27,576 nt of DNA from Prolixibacteraceae bacterium (GTDB lineage: Bacteria > Bacteroidota > Bacteroidia > Bacteroidales > Prolixibacteraceae): assembly GCA_003457135.1 (NCBI GenBank), contig DMSQ01000069.1:1-27576 (forward strand), given 5' to 3'. Numbering within the stretch: position 1 is the first letter of the stretch; the number at the start of each line of letters is the position of its first letter. Positions 8,417-16,593 of the stretch are shown one piece after another. The position numbers were made by a program, and so were the translations under genes. The notes beneath the pieces were generated by a model. That model worked only from the letters and a program-made list of their open reading frames with translations. It was not told where the DNA came from and searched no databases.

Positions 8417-8663
8417 ATGCCACTCCGGCTTCAAAACCGATGAATATCCAATATGTTTTTATTGGGCTAATATCCGGTTTGAAATCAGGGAAATCGCTGA
8501 TCGCTGGTATCAAACCCAGATAACTCCTGACGGACCAGTAGCCAATTATTTTAAAGTTCGTGCTGCCGGTAATGCTGAATACATCATCAAACATGAACTA
8601 AAAAATGACCTGTGGTTTTTAGTTTCACCAATTGAGCCGATCATCCGGTTTTCATCCAATTAA
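8391..8663 (+). CDS. small hypothetical protein, DUF6504-like beta protein
   Basis: A 90-residue protein beginning inside the Mut7-C gene (26-base overlap). The pattern ICFYWANIRFEIREIADRWYQ, then YFKVRAAGNAEYIIKH and DLWFLV, is a compact run of beta strands resembling the small DUF6504-type family, in which an arginine/tryptophan-rich barrel is predicted. The match is from memory and uncertain. It has no signal peptide. The overlap points to co-expression with the Mut7-C protein, so a partner role in RNA or nucleotide handling is possible but not shown. Confidence 0.6.
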   Translation: MKLIPIIVECHSGFKTDEYPICFYWANIRFEIREIADRWYQTQITPDGPVANYFKVRAAGNAEYIIKHELKNDLWFLVSPIEPIIRFSSN

Positions 8664-8686
8664 TATAATACAAAGCTCCAATCAAC

Positions 8687-8992
8687 CTATTCTTTAATTT
8701 TTTGATTGAAGAAGTAGCTGAATGATAAAATCAATGCTGAATCAAAGTTTAGCGTTTTTGTGTGTGATGTTGAATAATTCGAAGTATTAATGGATTTTTC
8801 CCTGGTATGCTGAAACTTTACAAGGAGGTTGATCTTGAATTTTGAAATTATTGAATATGACGCGCCGATAGCTCCGCATAAATAGAATTGGTCTCTCCGC
8901 TCAATTCGCTTATAATGTGCACCTCCCGGTGAAGTTTCACTGGTTGACATTTGGGACACCCCGAATCCTATACCGCCTTCAATGAATGGGGT
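8687..8992 (-). pseudogene. C-terminal fragment of an outer-membrane beta-barrel protein
   Basis: Reading the minus strand, a frame open back to the stop at 9017-9019 gives KTPFIEGGIGFGVSQ, FYLCGAIGASYSI, FKINLLVKFQHTRE and ALILSFSYFFNQ. These are alternating amphipathic strands ending near an aromatic residue, typical of the last strands of small porin-family barrels. The in-frame ATG at 8959 falls in the middle of this pattern, so it is not a believable start, and no signal peptide exists upstream. The frame breaks at about 8985-9016, where sequence resembling a different gene on the other strand begins. I therefore call it a 5'-truncated remnant; the exact junction is uncertain. Confidence 0.62.
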
Positions 8993-9082
8993 CTTGTTAT
9001 TATGGCTTGCGGAATATTAATCTGTATGTCGTAAATTGGTATTCGCGGAGTGTCAATGATTGTCATACCGACGCTGGCTTTT
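8993..9082 (+). pseudogene. decayed fragment of a TSUP (TauE/SafE) permease gene
   Basis: The frame beginning CTT at 8993 reads LVIMACGILICMS, an in-frame TAA at 9032-9034, then IGIRGVSMIVIPTLAF. Residues 20-44 of the intact TSUP permease beginning at 9486 read CGMLIGMSKVGVPGVSMIVVPALAF. Seventeen of the 25 positions are identical, the stop replaces K28, and codons also match at DNA level (for example the ATGATTGT and CTGGCTTTT blocks). Similarity ends after 9082. It is an old partial copy or paralogue fragment, not functional. Confidence 0.68.
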
Positions 9083-9146
9083 TTTGCTTATGCGCCGGGC
9101 AATGAAAAATCCAAAGAAATCAAATGATTTTCGCTATTTTTATTGC

Positions 9147-9218
9147 ATGAAACAAAGAGTTTATATTGACACATCTGTTTTTGGTGGTTATTTCGATGAA
9201 GAGTTTTCAGAACATTAA
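9147..9218 (+). pseudogene. truncated PIN-domain (VapC-like) toxin, 23 codons left
   Basis: ATG at 9147 starts MKQRVYIDTSVFGGYFDEEF and ends after SEH at a TAA (9216-9218). The YIDTSVFGG opening is the first strand and first catalytic Asp of PIN-domain RNases, which are normally about 130-150 residues long. The rest of the domain is absent in all frames downstream. The remnant lies 50 bases before the small antitoxin-like gene. Confidence 0.62.
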
Positions 9219-9268
9219 GAATAGATATAAGTAATTAGAAATACGTTCACCGAGAGACTTTATGACTT

Positions 9269-9424
9269 ATGAAGACAACAACTGAGAAAACGTTCGACGC
9301 TGTAAAATTTATGCGTGACCAACGAAAGATATTGAGCGAAAAGCTTCCCAAAATGACAAAAGAGGAAATCGTTGAGTATTTCCGACTGAAAAAACTGGAA
9401 AACTCCACAAAGCCCAGTGCATAA
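9269..9424 (+). CDS. small antitoxin-like protein, 51 aa, probably orphaned
   Basis: ATG at 9269 to TAA at 9422-9424. It opens MKTTTEKTFDAVKFMRDQR and continues SEKLPKMTKEEIVEYFRLKK. The (K)TFDAVKFMRDxR opening is what I associate with short helical antitoxin-like proteins encoded next to PIN toxins in Bacteroidota. Normally a full-length toxin gene lies beside it; here only a 23-codon PIN fragment remains 50 bases upstream, so it looks like the antitoxin survivor of a degraded pair. It could still counter a related toxin elsewhere. Start choice rests on alignment of this opening; there is no good ribosome binding site. Confidence 0.6.
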   Translation: MKTTTEKTFDAVKFMRDQRKILSEKLPKMTKEEIVEYFRLKKLENSTKPSA

Positions 9425-9485
9425 TAGTAGCAACTTTCAGGCACGGGTTTCACCCTCATAAGACAGGAATTTATAATTCATCACT

Positions 9486-10241
9486 ATGGAAATCCTGTCT
9501 TCTCTTCAAATAAATGCGCTCGAATGGATCATCATCTTGGTCTGCGGAATGCTGATCGGAATGTCGAAAGTGGGTGTTCCGGGCGTTTCGATGATTGTAG
9601 TACCGGCGCTGGCTTTTATTTTTGGGGCAAAACAATCAACCGGGGTATTACTGCCAATTCTGATGATGGCCGACATTTTTGGTGTTGCTTATTACCGTCG
9701 GCATGCCAACTGGAGACATTTGGTTAATGTGATTCCATGGGCAGTGGTTGGATTACTGCTTGCCTTGTGGGTTGGAGAACTGGTCAACGATGAGCAATTC
9801 AAAAACCTGATTGCCATCCTGGTATTTTTAAGCATCGGCCTGATGCTTTGGCAGGATAAACGAAAAGGGACACATTCTTTTCCGGACAAATGGTGGTTTG
9901 CCGCAACGATGGGCATTTTAGGAGGATTTGCAACTATGATCGGAAATGTGGCAGGTCCGGTTTTTGCCATTTATCTGCTGGCCATGCACCTGCCGAAAAA
10001 CAGTTTCATTGGCACCAGCGCCTGGTTTTTCATGATCATCAACTTTACCAAATTCCCGCTTCAGCTTTTTGTCTGGAATAACATAAACGCCGAAACCCTG
10101 ATGACCGATCTGATAACTTTACCCGCGATTGCTCTTGGGGCTTTTCTCGGATTCAAAGTGGTCAAAATTATACCTGAACATACTTACCGCGGATTCGTTA
10201 TTGTTATTACTGCTATTTCGGCATTCTTATTACTACTTTAA
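9486..10241 (+). CDS. TSUP-family permease (sulfite exporter TauE/SafE type)
   Basis: A 251-residue integral membrane protein with about eight helices and the two-repeat TSUP layout: IILVCGMLIGMSKVGVPGVSM in the first half, TMIGNVAGPVFAIYLLAM in the second. TSUP transporters move sulfite, sulfoacetate or other small organosulfur anions across the inner membrane; the substrate is not visible. The start is the ATG at 9486, giving a short periplasmic N-terminus before helix 1. It sits between the remnant cluster and the Pho locus. The Pho box lies 19 bases after its stop, so it appears to be its own transcription unit. A decayed relative lies 0.5 kb upstream. Confidence 0.85.
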   Translation: MEILSSLQINALEWIIILVCGMLIGMSKVGVPGVSMIVVPALAFIFGAKQSTGVLLPILMMADIFGVAYYRRHANWRHLVNVIPWAVVGLLLALWVGELVNDEQFKNLIAILVFLSIGLMLWQDKRKGTHSFPDKWWFAATMGILGGFATMIGNVAGPVFAIYLLAMHLPKNSFIGTSAWFFMIINFTKFPLQLFVWNNINAETLMTDLITLPAIALGAFLGFKVVKIIPEHTYRGFVIVITAISAFLLLL

Positions 10242-10259
10242 AAAGCAAATTAATTTTAG

Positions 10260-10276
10260 TGTAACACGATTGTAAC
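10260..10276 (+). promoter_or_regulatory. putative Pho box upstream of phoU-phoB-phoR
   Basis: TGTAAC-ACGAT-TGTAAC, two hexamers with an 11-bp period, as expected for PhoB-type direct repeats on one face of the helix. The same arrangement stands before the porin-pst operon at 17671-17687. It lies 167 bases before the phoU ATG. Assignment rests on the repeat geometry and the gene context. Confidence 0.6.
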
Positions 10277-10443
10277 AGCTTTTTAATTTAATAGATTCAA
10301 TTTTGTACCGGATGAGAAGTAAAGGTTCAAAAACAATTATCCGGAATTATCCTCATTCCTGTATAATTCCTATCTTAGTAAAACTATTGCGGAACCGGAG
10401 TAAGAGTGAAGTAAAGCATAGTTGAAAGAAAAAAAAATCAAAC

Positions 10444-11124
10444 ATGACCCTAAAAAAGGACGAAGCAATACTTGATATTTTATCTGATTATGAGAAACTT
10501 GCCAACATGGTACTCAATCAGCTTAATGAAGTTAAGAAACTGATTTCAACGGAAAAATTACTTTTTGATGACGATCATCTCAATGCGTTAAAAAAGAATG
10601 AAAGCAAAATCAATAAGCTTGAAGTCAAGGTCAGCGAAAATATTATCAATTCCATCGCACTCTATCAGCCGGTAGCATCAGAGATTCGAAAATTAATTGC
10701 CTGTTACCGGATCGTAATCAGTCTCGAACGGATTGGGGACTTGGCTATGAGCATTACCAAACTGCTTGTTGGCATCGAAAATCAGGAAGTTTACTCCAGT
10801 TTTTCAGGCTTTATTTTAAAGATGATGGATTTGAGTGTTGATATGGCAAGGCGTTCGATGTTGTCTTTTATCAATCAGGATATGGAATTGGCTATATGGA
10901 CGATCAAAACGGAAACGATTGTTGATGAGTTCAATCATAAAATGTTGAAAAAGGTGGCCGAAAGGGCAACCTTAGTTGCCGAAGACAAAAATGTCCTTAT
11001 CAGTTTCATCCGAATTAAAGAGATGGTTGCTGCCATTGAAAGGATTGCTGATCATGCAGCCAACATCGCTGAAGCTTCCTATTATTCCTGCGAAGGAAAA
11101 GATATCCGCCACAGGCGCCCCTGA
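10444..11124 (+). CDS. phoU: PhoU-like phosphate signalling regulator
   Basis: A 226-residue all-helical protein with the two three-helix PhoU repeats. The metal-binding signatures are visible: SLERIGDLAMSITKLL in the first repeat and AIERIADHAANIAEASYY in the second. In known systems PhoU links the Pst transporter to the PhoR kinase and keeps the Pho response off when phosphate is plentiful. Here it heads the phoU-phoB-phoR group rather than following pstB, where it sits in many bacteria, and 28 bases separate it from the phoB ATG. A long leader and the upstream Pho box suggest autoregulation. Confidence 0.9.
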   Translation: MTLKKDEAILDILSDYEKLANMVLNQLNEVKKLISTEKLLFDDDHLNALKKNESKINKLEVKVSENIINSIALYQPVASEIRKLIACYRIVISLERIGDLAMSITKLLVGIENQEVYSSFSGFILKMMDLSVDMARRSMLSFINQDMELAIWTIKTETIVDEFNHKMLKKVAERATLVAEDKNVLISFIRIKEMVAAIERIADHAANIAEASYYSCEGKDIRHRRP

Positions 11125-11152
11125 AACCGGAAAATTAACTCCGAAGCAAATT

Positions 11153-11833
11153 ATGAATCAGGACTATAAAATATTGGTAGTTGACGACGAAAAGGATCTG
11201 TGCGAGATTCTTCAGTTCAACCTGTCCAGTGAAGGATTCAATATTGAAGTAGCCTATTCAGCGGAAGAAGCCCTCTCCAAGTCCATTGAGCGTTTCGACC
11301 TGTTATTGCTCGATGTGATGATGGACGGGATGTCGGGTTTCAGACTGGCCGATAAAATCAGAAACGAACTGGGGCTATCGGTCCCAATTATTTTTCTGAC
11401 AGCACGCGAAACTGAAAATGATATGCTTACCGGATTTACTGTGGGCGCCGACGATTACCTGTCGAAACCTTTTTCGATTAAAGAACTGGTGGCCCGGATC
11501 AAAGCCGTGTTGCGCCGTGGTAAAAGCGTTGAAATCAAAACTAAAGTGATTACCATTGACAACATGGAACTTGATTTGAACCGCAAATCAGTAAGTATTC
11601 ATCATGAACCTGTATTGCTAACCCGCAAGGAGTTTGAAATATTGGCCATGCTGGTTTCGTACAAAGGCAAATACCTTAGCCGCCAGGAAATTATGGACCG
11701 TATCTGGAGCGATGATGTGATTGTTACCGAGCGAAATGTTGACGTTAACATTGCAAGGCTGAGAAAAAAAATCGGTGAATACGGTAATTGCATCAAAGGC
11801 CGGACAGGATATGGATATTGCTTTGAGAACTAA
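11153..11833 (+). CDS. phoB: PhoB-like OmpR-family response regulator
   Basis: The ATG at 11153 gives 226 residues. The frame is open further upstream to 10976, but that part overlaps phoU and is not protein-like. The receiver domain has D11-D12, the phosphoacceptor D54 (LLLDVMM), T83 and K105 (LSKPFS). The C-terminal winged helix (LTRKEFEILAMLVS to IMDRIWSDDVIVTERNVDVNIARLRKKIG) is the OmpR/PhoB DNA-binding domain. The position between phoU and a PhoR-like kinase makes a phosphate-starvation activator the best reading. It would be expected to bind the repeats at 10260 and 17671. Confidence 0.85.
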   Translation: MNQDYKILVVDDEKDLCEILQFNLSSEGFNIEVAYSAEEALSKSIERFDLLLLDVMMDGMSGFRLADKIRNELGLSVPIIFLTARETENDMLTGFTVGADDYLSKPFSIKELVARIKAVLRRGKSVEIKTKVITIDNMELDLNRKSVSIHHEPVLLTRKEFEILAMLVSYKGKYLSRQEIMDRIWSDDVIVTERNVDVNIARLRKKIGEYGNCIKGRTGYGYCFEN

Positions 11834-11849
11834 ACAAGCCCCCTTCCCG

Positions 11850-11866
11850 TTCCCCCTCAGGGGGAA
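11850..11866. other. short GC hairpin in the phoB-phoR spacer
   Basis: TTCCCCC-TCA-GGGGGAA forms a 7-bp stem with a 3-nt loop, 17 bases after the phoB stop. No T-run follows, so it is more likely an attenuating or mRNA-stabilising hairpin, or part of a repeat, than a full terminator. Confidence 0.45.
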
Positions 11867-11892
11867 AGCCTTTATCGCTGATATTATACTGA

Positions 11893-11994
11893 ATGCAACA
11901 TGAAAGGGCATCCGACCACTGGCGGACAATAATTCAGCGCTTCGATGTGGAAATTTGGTTTGCAACGCTCTGGAAAAAAAGAAAGAATAATTAG
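11893..11994 (+). CDS. possible 33-aa small ORF between phoB and phoR
   Basis: ATG at 11893 to TAG at 11992-11994 encodes 33 residues including HWRTIIQRFDVEIWFATLW and a basic tail KKRKNN. It has an amphipathic, tryptophan-rich helix-like pattern and sits in the unusually long 186-base gap between response regulator and kinase genes. There is no clear ribosome binding site. It may be chance; codon bias cannot be judged at this length. Confidence 0.25.
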   Translation: MQHERASDHWRTIIQRFDVEIWFATLWKKRKNN

Positions 11995-12019
11995 ATTTTA
12001 ACTATATAAATAGAAAGCA

Positions 12020-13792
12020 GTGGCCATACAACGTACTTTTCGACGACGAATTTTTATTAACTTTTTTGTTCTTTTTTCAATTTTCATCCTTGCTGTTCTC
12101 GGATTCCAGTACGATCGTGAAAAAAGTTACCGGGTTGGCGAACTCGAAAGTATTCTCGATAATACCACTGAAATTACTTATCGCTTCATTGAGCATAAAA
12201 AGATATTTGAATCCGGTGATTTTAAGGCGCTCGACACGCTAAAGCTCCTTTTACCTGACCCAAACACCCGGATTACCATTGTTGACATAACCGGCAAAGT
12301 TGTTTACGACAGCTTTGTGCCCGATGTCAGTAAAGTTGAAAACCATATCAACCGTCCGGAAATACAGAAAGCTATAAATTCAGGGAAAGGCTCAAGTATC
12401 AGGCTTTCAAACACGACCAACCAAAAATTTTATTATTACGCCAAAGACTTTAAAAAATACCTTATACGGACTGCTGCTGTTTACAATGTTGATACAGCTA
12501 AATTCCTGAAGACTAGTCGTATATTTTTGGTTTTCATCGTTTCCCTTTTCTTACTGATGTGGTTTTTGCTTCATTTCACCACCCGCCGGCTTAGCGAATT
12601 TATCACCAAATTGAAAGATTTTGCCCTAAAAGCAGGACAAAATGAAGTTATTTCAAAAATGGACAGCAATTTCCAGGACAACGAACTGGGCGTAATCCGA
12701 CGACAAATCATCCAGATTTACAACAACCTGAAAACCGCCAAAGACGAGCTGACCAGCGAAAAAGAAAAATTGTACGGTCACTTGCAGGTTCTGAAAGAGG
12801 GCATTTCTATTTTTTCACCTGAAAAACATAAAATACTGGCCAACAGTCATTTTATTCAATTCATCAACATGATTTCAGATAAGTCAACTATTTCGGCCGA
12901 GCACATTTTTTCGATACCCGAATTCAGTAAAATTGTTGAATTTGTTGATCACTACCGGGGACAGGACATACAAACCCCAAATAAAGAACTTCCACAGATT
13001 GAATATACCATCGAGAAAAGCGAAAAATTCTTTCAGATCAGATGTATCATTTTTGTGGATAAAAGCTTCGAAGTACTGATCAGCGACGTCACCCGCCCTG
13101 AAAAACAACGACTTCTGAAACAACAACTTACCTCAAACATTGCCCACGAACTAAAAACGCCGTTATCTTCCATCAAAGGCTACCTCGAAACCCTGATTAC
13201 CAATCAAAGCATTCCGGCTGAAAAACAGCAGTATTTCCTCGAAAAGGCTTTTGCCCAATCCGAACGCCTGACCGACTTACTCAACGATATTTCATTGCTC
13301 AATAACATTGAAGATGCTGGCGGTTTATTCGAATTCAAGCCGTTGATGCTGAAACCTGTTATCCGCGATGTCATTGAAAATCTGAAAAGCAGGCTTACCA
13401 ACAAGAATATGGAATACCGTATTGAGGTTGACAACGAAGTTGTTGTAAACGGAAACGAATCATTACTCTTCTCTATTTTCCAGAATCTGATTGAAAATTC
13501 AATCAACTATGCCGGCGACAACACAGTTATATCCATCCGAAAATACCTGCAAGACGATAAATTCTACTATTTCCAGTATGCCGATTCGGGTGATGGCATT
13601 TCGGAAGAACACCTTCCTCGTATTTTTGAACGATTTTATCGCGTTGATTATGGCCGTTCACGCGAAACGGGAGGGACAGGTCTTGGGCTTTCGATCGTAA
13701 AAAATGCCATTTTACTTCACAAAGGCGAAATTTCTGTCCGGAACAGACCTGAAGGCGGCCTGGAGTTTTTATTCTCGCTGTCAAAAAAGTAA
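12020..13792 (+). CDS. phoR: PhoR-like sensor histidine kinase
   Basis: 590 residues from a GTG start at 12020; no ATG lies near the N-terminus and the first helix begins right after. Membrane helices at about 11-29 and 167-186 flank an extracytoplasmic sensor domain of about 135 residues. A HAMP-like/coiled segment (189-255) and a PAS-like region (about 255-358) follow. The HisKA box SNIAHELKTPLSSIKGYLE has the phospho-acceptor H376. The ATPase domain shows the N box NLIENSINYA, G1 DSGDGI, F-box FERFYR and G2 GGTGLGLSIV. Together with phoB it would form the phosphate two-component pair. A full extracytoplasmic domain is unlike the short PhoR of enterobacteria but common in Bacteroidota. It is separated from phoB by 186 bases with a hairpin. 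Confidence 0.85.
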   Translation: MAIQRTFRRRIFINFFVLFSIFILAVLGFQYDREKSYRVGELESILDNTTEITYRFIEHKKIFESGDFKALDTLKLLLPDPNTRITIVDITGKVVYDSFVPDVSKVENHINRPEIQKAINSGKGSSIRLSNTTNQKFYYYAKDFKKYLIRTAAVYNVDTAKFLKTSRIFLVFIVSLFLLMWFLLHFTTRRLSEFITKLKDFALKAGQNEVISKMDSNFQDNELGVIRRQIIQIYNNLKTAKDELTSEKEKLYGHLQVLKEGISIFSPEKHKILANSHFIQFINMISDKSTISAEHIFSIPEFSKIVEFVDHYRGQDIQTPNKELPQIEYTIEKSEKFFQIRCIIFVDKSFEVLISDVTRPEKQRLLKQQLTSNIAHELKTPLSSIKGYLETLITNQSIPAEKQQYFLEKAFAQSERLTDLLNDISLLNNIEDAGGLFEFKPLMLKPVIRDVIENLKSRLTNKNMEYRIEVDNEVVVNGNESLLFSIFQNLIENSINYAGDNTVISIRKYLQDDKFYYFQYADSGDGISEEHLPRIFERFYRVDYGRSRETGGTGLGLSIVKNAILLHKGEISVRNRPEGGLEFLFSLSKK

Positions 13793-13906
13793 GCCGAAAA
13801 CCTTTTAATGTTAGAAAGTATCTTTATCATTCATTTTGATTATTTTTCTTTAAATTTAACAACAAGAGTTTGAAGGAAGAATTTAGGAATTTGAAATGAA
13901 TTTGAT

Positions 13907-15322
13907 ATGGAGATAATACACATTAGTGCAGAATGTTACCCGGCAGCCAAGGTTGGCGGACTAGCGGATGTCGTAGGCTCATTACCCAAATATCAAACCT
14001 TGATGGGTCATCAGTCAACTGTAATAATGCCTTTTTACCACGGGAAATTTAGCCGGGAAAATGAATTTTCGAACATCTTCTCGGGTGTTGCGAGGTTGGG
14101 ACATGCAAATTTTGCTTTTAATGTTTTAAAATTTCAGAAAAACCAATTGGGGTACGAGTTGTATCTGTTTGACATTCCGGGTTTGTTCGACCGTGAAAAT
14201 GTCTATTCATACAAAGACGATACCGAACGTTTTATAACCTTTCAGATTGCAGTATTAAACTGGCTGAAAGAGCGTAAAGAAACGCCAGACGTGGTTCATT
14301 GTCATGACCAGCAAACCGGATTTATTCCCTTCCTGATGTCGAAAGTCAGGGAATATCAACGGTTCGAACATGTTCCCACGGTGTTTACTATTCACAATGG
14401 TCAATATCAGGGTCAGTTCGGGTTCGAAAAACTGTATTACCTGCCTCCTTTTCATTCGTATTATAACGGACTGATTGAATGGCACAACCTGATCAATCCG
14501 CTGGCATCGGCCATTAAATGTGCATGGAAAGTAACAACTGTTTCTCCGAGCTATCTGGATGAAATCAGTCACTCCATGAATGGAATGGAAGACCTGCTTC
14601 GGACCGAACGCGGCAAATCGCTTGGCATTTTAAACGGAATTGATGCTGATGTCTGGAATCCGGAGACCGACCCGATGCTGGAGAAAAACTTCAATACCAA
14701 AACTTTTGAAGAAGGGAAAAAAGCGAATAAAGAAATGTTATGCACCCAATTTGGATTAGACCCGAACAAACCGCTTTTTACTTTTATTGGCCGTTTGGTT
14801 GGTGAAAAAGGAGCGGATATATTGCCCGGCATTATTTATGATGTTTTACATTATAAGCCCGGCGAACAAAATATACTTATTTTAGGCTCGGGCGAAAAGC
14901 ATATCGAGCATGCCCTTCTTCACTTGGAAGACCAATTCAAAGGAAACTATTGCTCCTATATTGGATACAATGAAAAGCTTTCGCACCTCATTTATGCAGG
15001 AGCAGATTTTCTGCTGATGCCTTCGCGGGTTGAACCATGCGGATTGAATCAGATGTATGCGCTTCGTTACGGAACAATTCCGGTTGTGCGACGTACAGGC
15101 GGGTTGAGGGATACTGTAACCGACATTGGCGACCATGGATTTGGTGTTTGTCACGATCAATGTACCATATCTGATGTTACCCATGCCATTCATCGGGCAA
15201 AACATATCTGTCGGGAAAAAAGAACTTTCAAAAGAATCAGAAAACAAATTATGGAAATTGACCATTCTTGGAACAGGGCTGCCCTGGAATATATAGAATT
15301 GTATCAATCACTTAAATTATAA
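13907..15322 (+). CDS. glgA: glycogen synthase, GT5 family
   Basis: 471 residues of the bacterial/plant starch synthase type. The N-terminal nucleotide-sugar loop KVGGLADVVGSLP places the ADP-glucose-binding lysine at K15. The C-terminal GT-B half has GRLVGEKGADIL and the catalytic motif PSRVEPCGLNQMYALRYGT, then VVRRTGGL. It transfers glucose from ADP-glucose to the growing alpha-1,4-glucan. The glgC start is only 4 bases after its stop, so the two steps of glycogen synthesis are co-transcribed. It lies between the two phosphate-regulated groups, 114 bases after phoR, with no Pho box of its own that I can see. Confidence 0.93.
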   Translation: MEIIHISAECYPAAKVGGLADVVGSLPKYQTLMGHQSTVIMPFYHGKFSRENEFSNIFSGVARLGHANFAFNVLKFQKNQLGYELYLFDIPGLFDRENVYSYKDDTERFITFQIAVLNWLKERKETPDVVHCHDQQTGFIPFLMSKVREYQRFEHVPTVFTIHNGQYQGQFGFEKLYYLPPFHSYYNGLIEWHNLINPLASAIKCAWKVTTVSPSYLDEISHSMNGMEDLLRTERGKSLGILNGIDADVWNPETDPMLEKNFNTKTFEEGKKANKEMLCTQFGLDPNKPLFTFIGRLVGEKGADILPGIIYDVLHYKPGEQNILILGSGEKHIEHALLHLEDQFKGNYCSYIGYNEKLSHLIYAGADFLLMPSRVEPCGLNQMYALRYGTIPVVRRTGGLRDTVTDIGDHGFGVCHDQCTISDVTHAIHRAKHICREKRTFKRIRKQIMEIDHSWNRAALEYIELYQSLKL

Positions 15323-15326
15323 CGAA

Positions 15327-16592
15327 ATGAAAAAAAGAACATTAGCCATTATTCTGGGAGGTGGTCAGGGATCAAGGTTATCCCCATTGACCGAAAACAG
15401 ATCGAAACCGGCTGTGCCCATCGCCGGAAAGTACCGCCTGGTTGATATACCCATTTCGAATTGTATCAATTCTGATATTGACCGGATATTTGTACTGACA
15501 CAATTTAACTCGGCATCGTTAAACAAACACATTAAAAACACGTATCAGTTCAGTTTTTTCAGCAATTCGTTTGTGGATATTCTGGCTGCCGAACAAACTC
15601 CGGATAATAAAAACTGGTTTCAGGGAACAGCCGATGCTGTCAGGCAGTGTATGCAGCATTTCCTGAACTACGATTTTGAATATGCGCTGATCCTGTCGGG
15701 CGACCAGCTTTATCAGATGGATTTTAACCAAATGATCGAGGCTCACATAAGAGCCGGCGCTGCAATCACCATTGCCAGCTTGCCTGTAATAGCCAAAGAA
15801 GCATCAGAATTTGGAATACTGAAAGCCGATTCGGACAATATCATTACTGAATTTATCGAAAAACCTGCTCCGGAAATATTACCTGATTGGTCCTCGGAAG
15901 TGAGTGAAGAGATGAAGCGTGAGGGAAAAATTTATCTGGCTTCGATGGGAATATATGTGTTTAACCGCGATTTGCTGATTGAACTGATGCAGGATAAAGA
16001 AACCAAAGATTTCGGGAAAGAGATTATTCCTCATGCCATTAAAGACCATAAAGTTTTAAGTTTTCCGTACGAAGGCTACTGGACTGATATCGGAAATATC
16101 GATTCGTTTTACGAAGCTAATCTCGGCTTGACAGATGATATTCCGAAGTTTAACCTTTTCGACAATTCAAAATTTGTTTATACCCGTGCGCGCTTACTTC
16201 CTCCATCCAAAATATCGGGCACGCAACTCGAAAAAACAGTAGTTTCAGATGGCTGCATCATTCACGCCAGCCGTATCGAACATTCTGTAATTGGCATCCG
16301 TTCAAGGATAGGAAAAGGAACAACCATTGCGAATTCATACATCATGGGCAACGACTACTATCAGAATCTGAATGAAATTGATCAGAATTACAACAATGGA
16401 ACAGTCATGGGAATTGGCGAAAGGTGCCATTTAAACAATTGCATTGTTGACAAGAATGTCCATATCGGTAACGATGTCCGTGTAAACGGCGGCAAACATT
16501 TACCCGATACAAACAATGAACTTTATTCGGTAATAGAAGGAATTGTGGTGATCAAAAAAGGCGTTGTTATTCCTAATGGATATGTTATTTAA
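15327..16592 (+). CDS. glgC: glucose-1-phosphate adenylyltransferase
   Basis: 421 residues, normal for bacterial ADP-glucose pyrophosphorylase. The nucleotidyl-transferase signature LGGGQGSRLSPLTENRSKPA is followed by YRLVDIPISNCINS, GTADAVRQ, LSGDQLYQMDF, the sugar-phosphate motif EFIEKP, and YWTDIGNIDSFYEANL. The C-terminal left-handed beta-helix starts around SDGCIIHASRIEHSVIG. It makes ADP-glucose from glucose-1-phosphate and ATP, normally the controlled step of glycogen synthesis. It is tightly packed between glgA and the DUF6263-like gene, whose ATG begins one base after the stop. Confidence 0.95.
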   Translation: MKKRTLAIILGGGQGSRLSPLTENRSKPAVPIAGKYRLVDIPISNCINSDIDRIFVLTQFNSASLNKHIKNTYQFSFFSNSFVDILAAEQTPDNKNWFQGTADAVRQCMQHFLNYDFEYALILSGDQLYQMDFNQMIEAHIRAGAAITIASLPVIAKEASEFGILKADSDNIITEFIEKPAPEILPDWSSEVSEEMKREGKIYLASMGIYVFNRDLLIELMQDKETKDFGKEIIPHAIKDHKVLSFPYEGYWTDIGNIDSFYEANLGLTDDIPKFNLFDNSKFVYTRARLLPPSKISGTQLEKTVVSDGCIIHASRIEHSVIGIRSRIGKGTTIANSYIMGNDYYQNLNEIDQNYNNGTVMGIGERCHLNNCIVDKNVHIGNDVRVNGGKHLPDTNNELYSVIEGIVVIKKGVVIPNGYVI

Positions 16593-16593
16593 A

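Noticed and set aside
8984..8992. EW codons (8984-8989) before the TSUP remnant as part of the homology
   Set aside because: They match E13-W14 of the intact gene only with a one-residue offset, so the reliable alignment begins later.
9247..9459. 70-aa minus-strand open frame over the antitoxin-like gene
   Set aside because: The plus-strand 51-aa frame has a recognisable antitoxin pattern; the opposite frame looks like its shadow.
10976..11152. Upstream extension of the response regulator frame
   Set aside because: It overlaps phoU in another frame, and the receiver domain begins properly at the ATG at 11153.
14882..15307. 141-aa minus-strand open frame inside glgA
   Set aside because: It is a shadow of the glycogen synthase catalytic domain.
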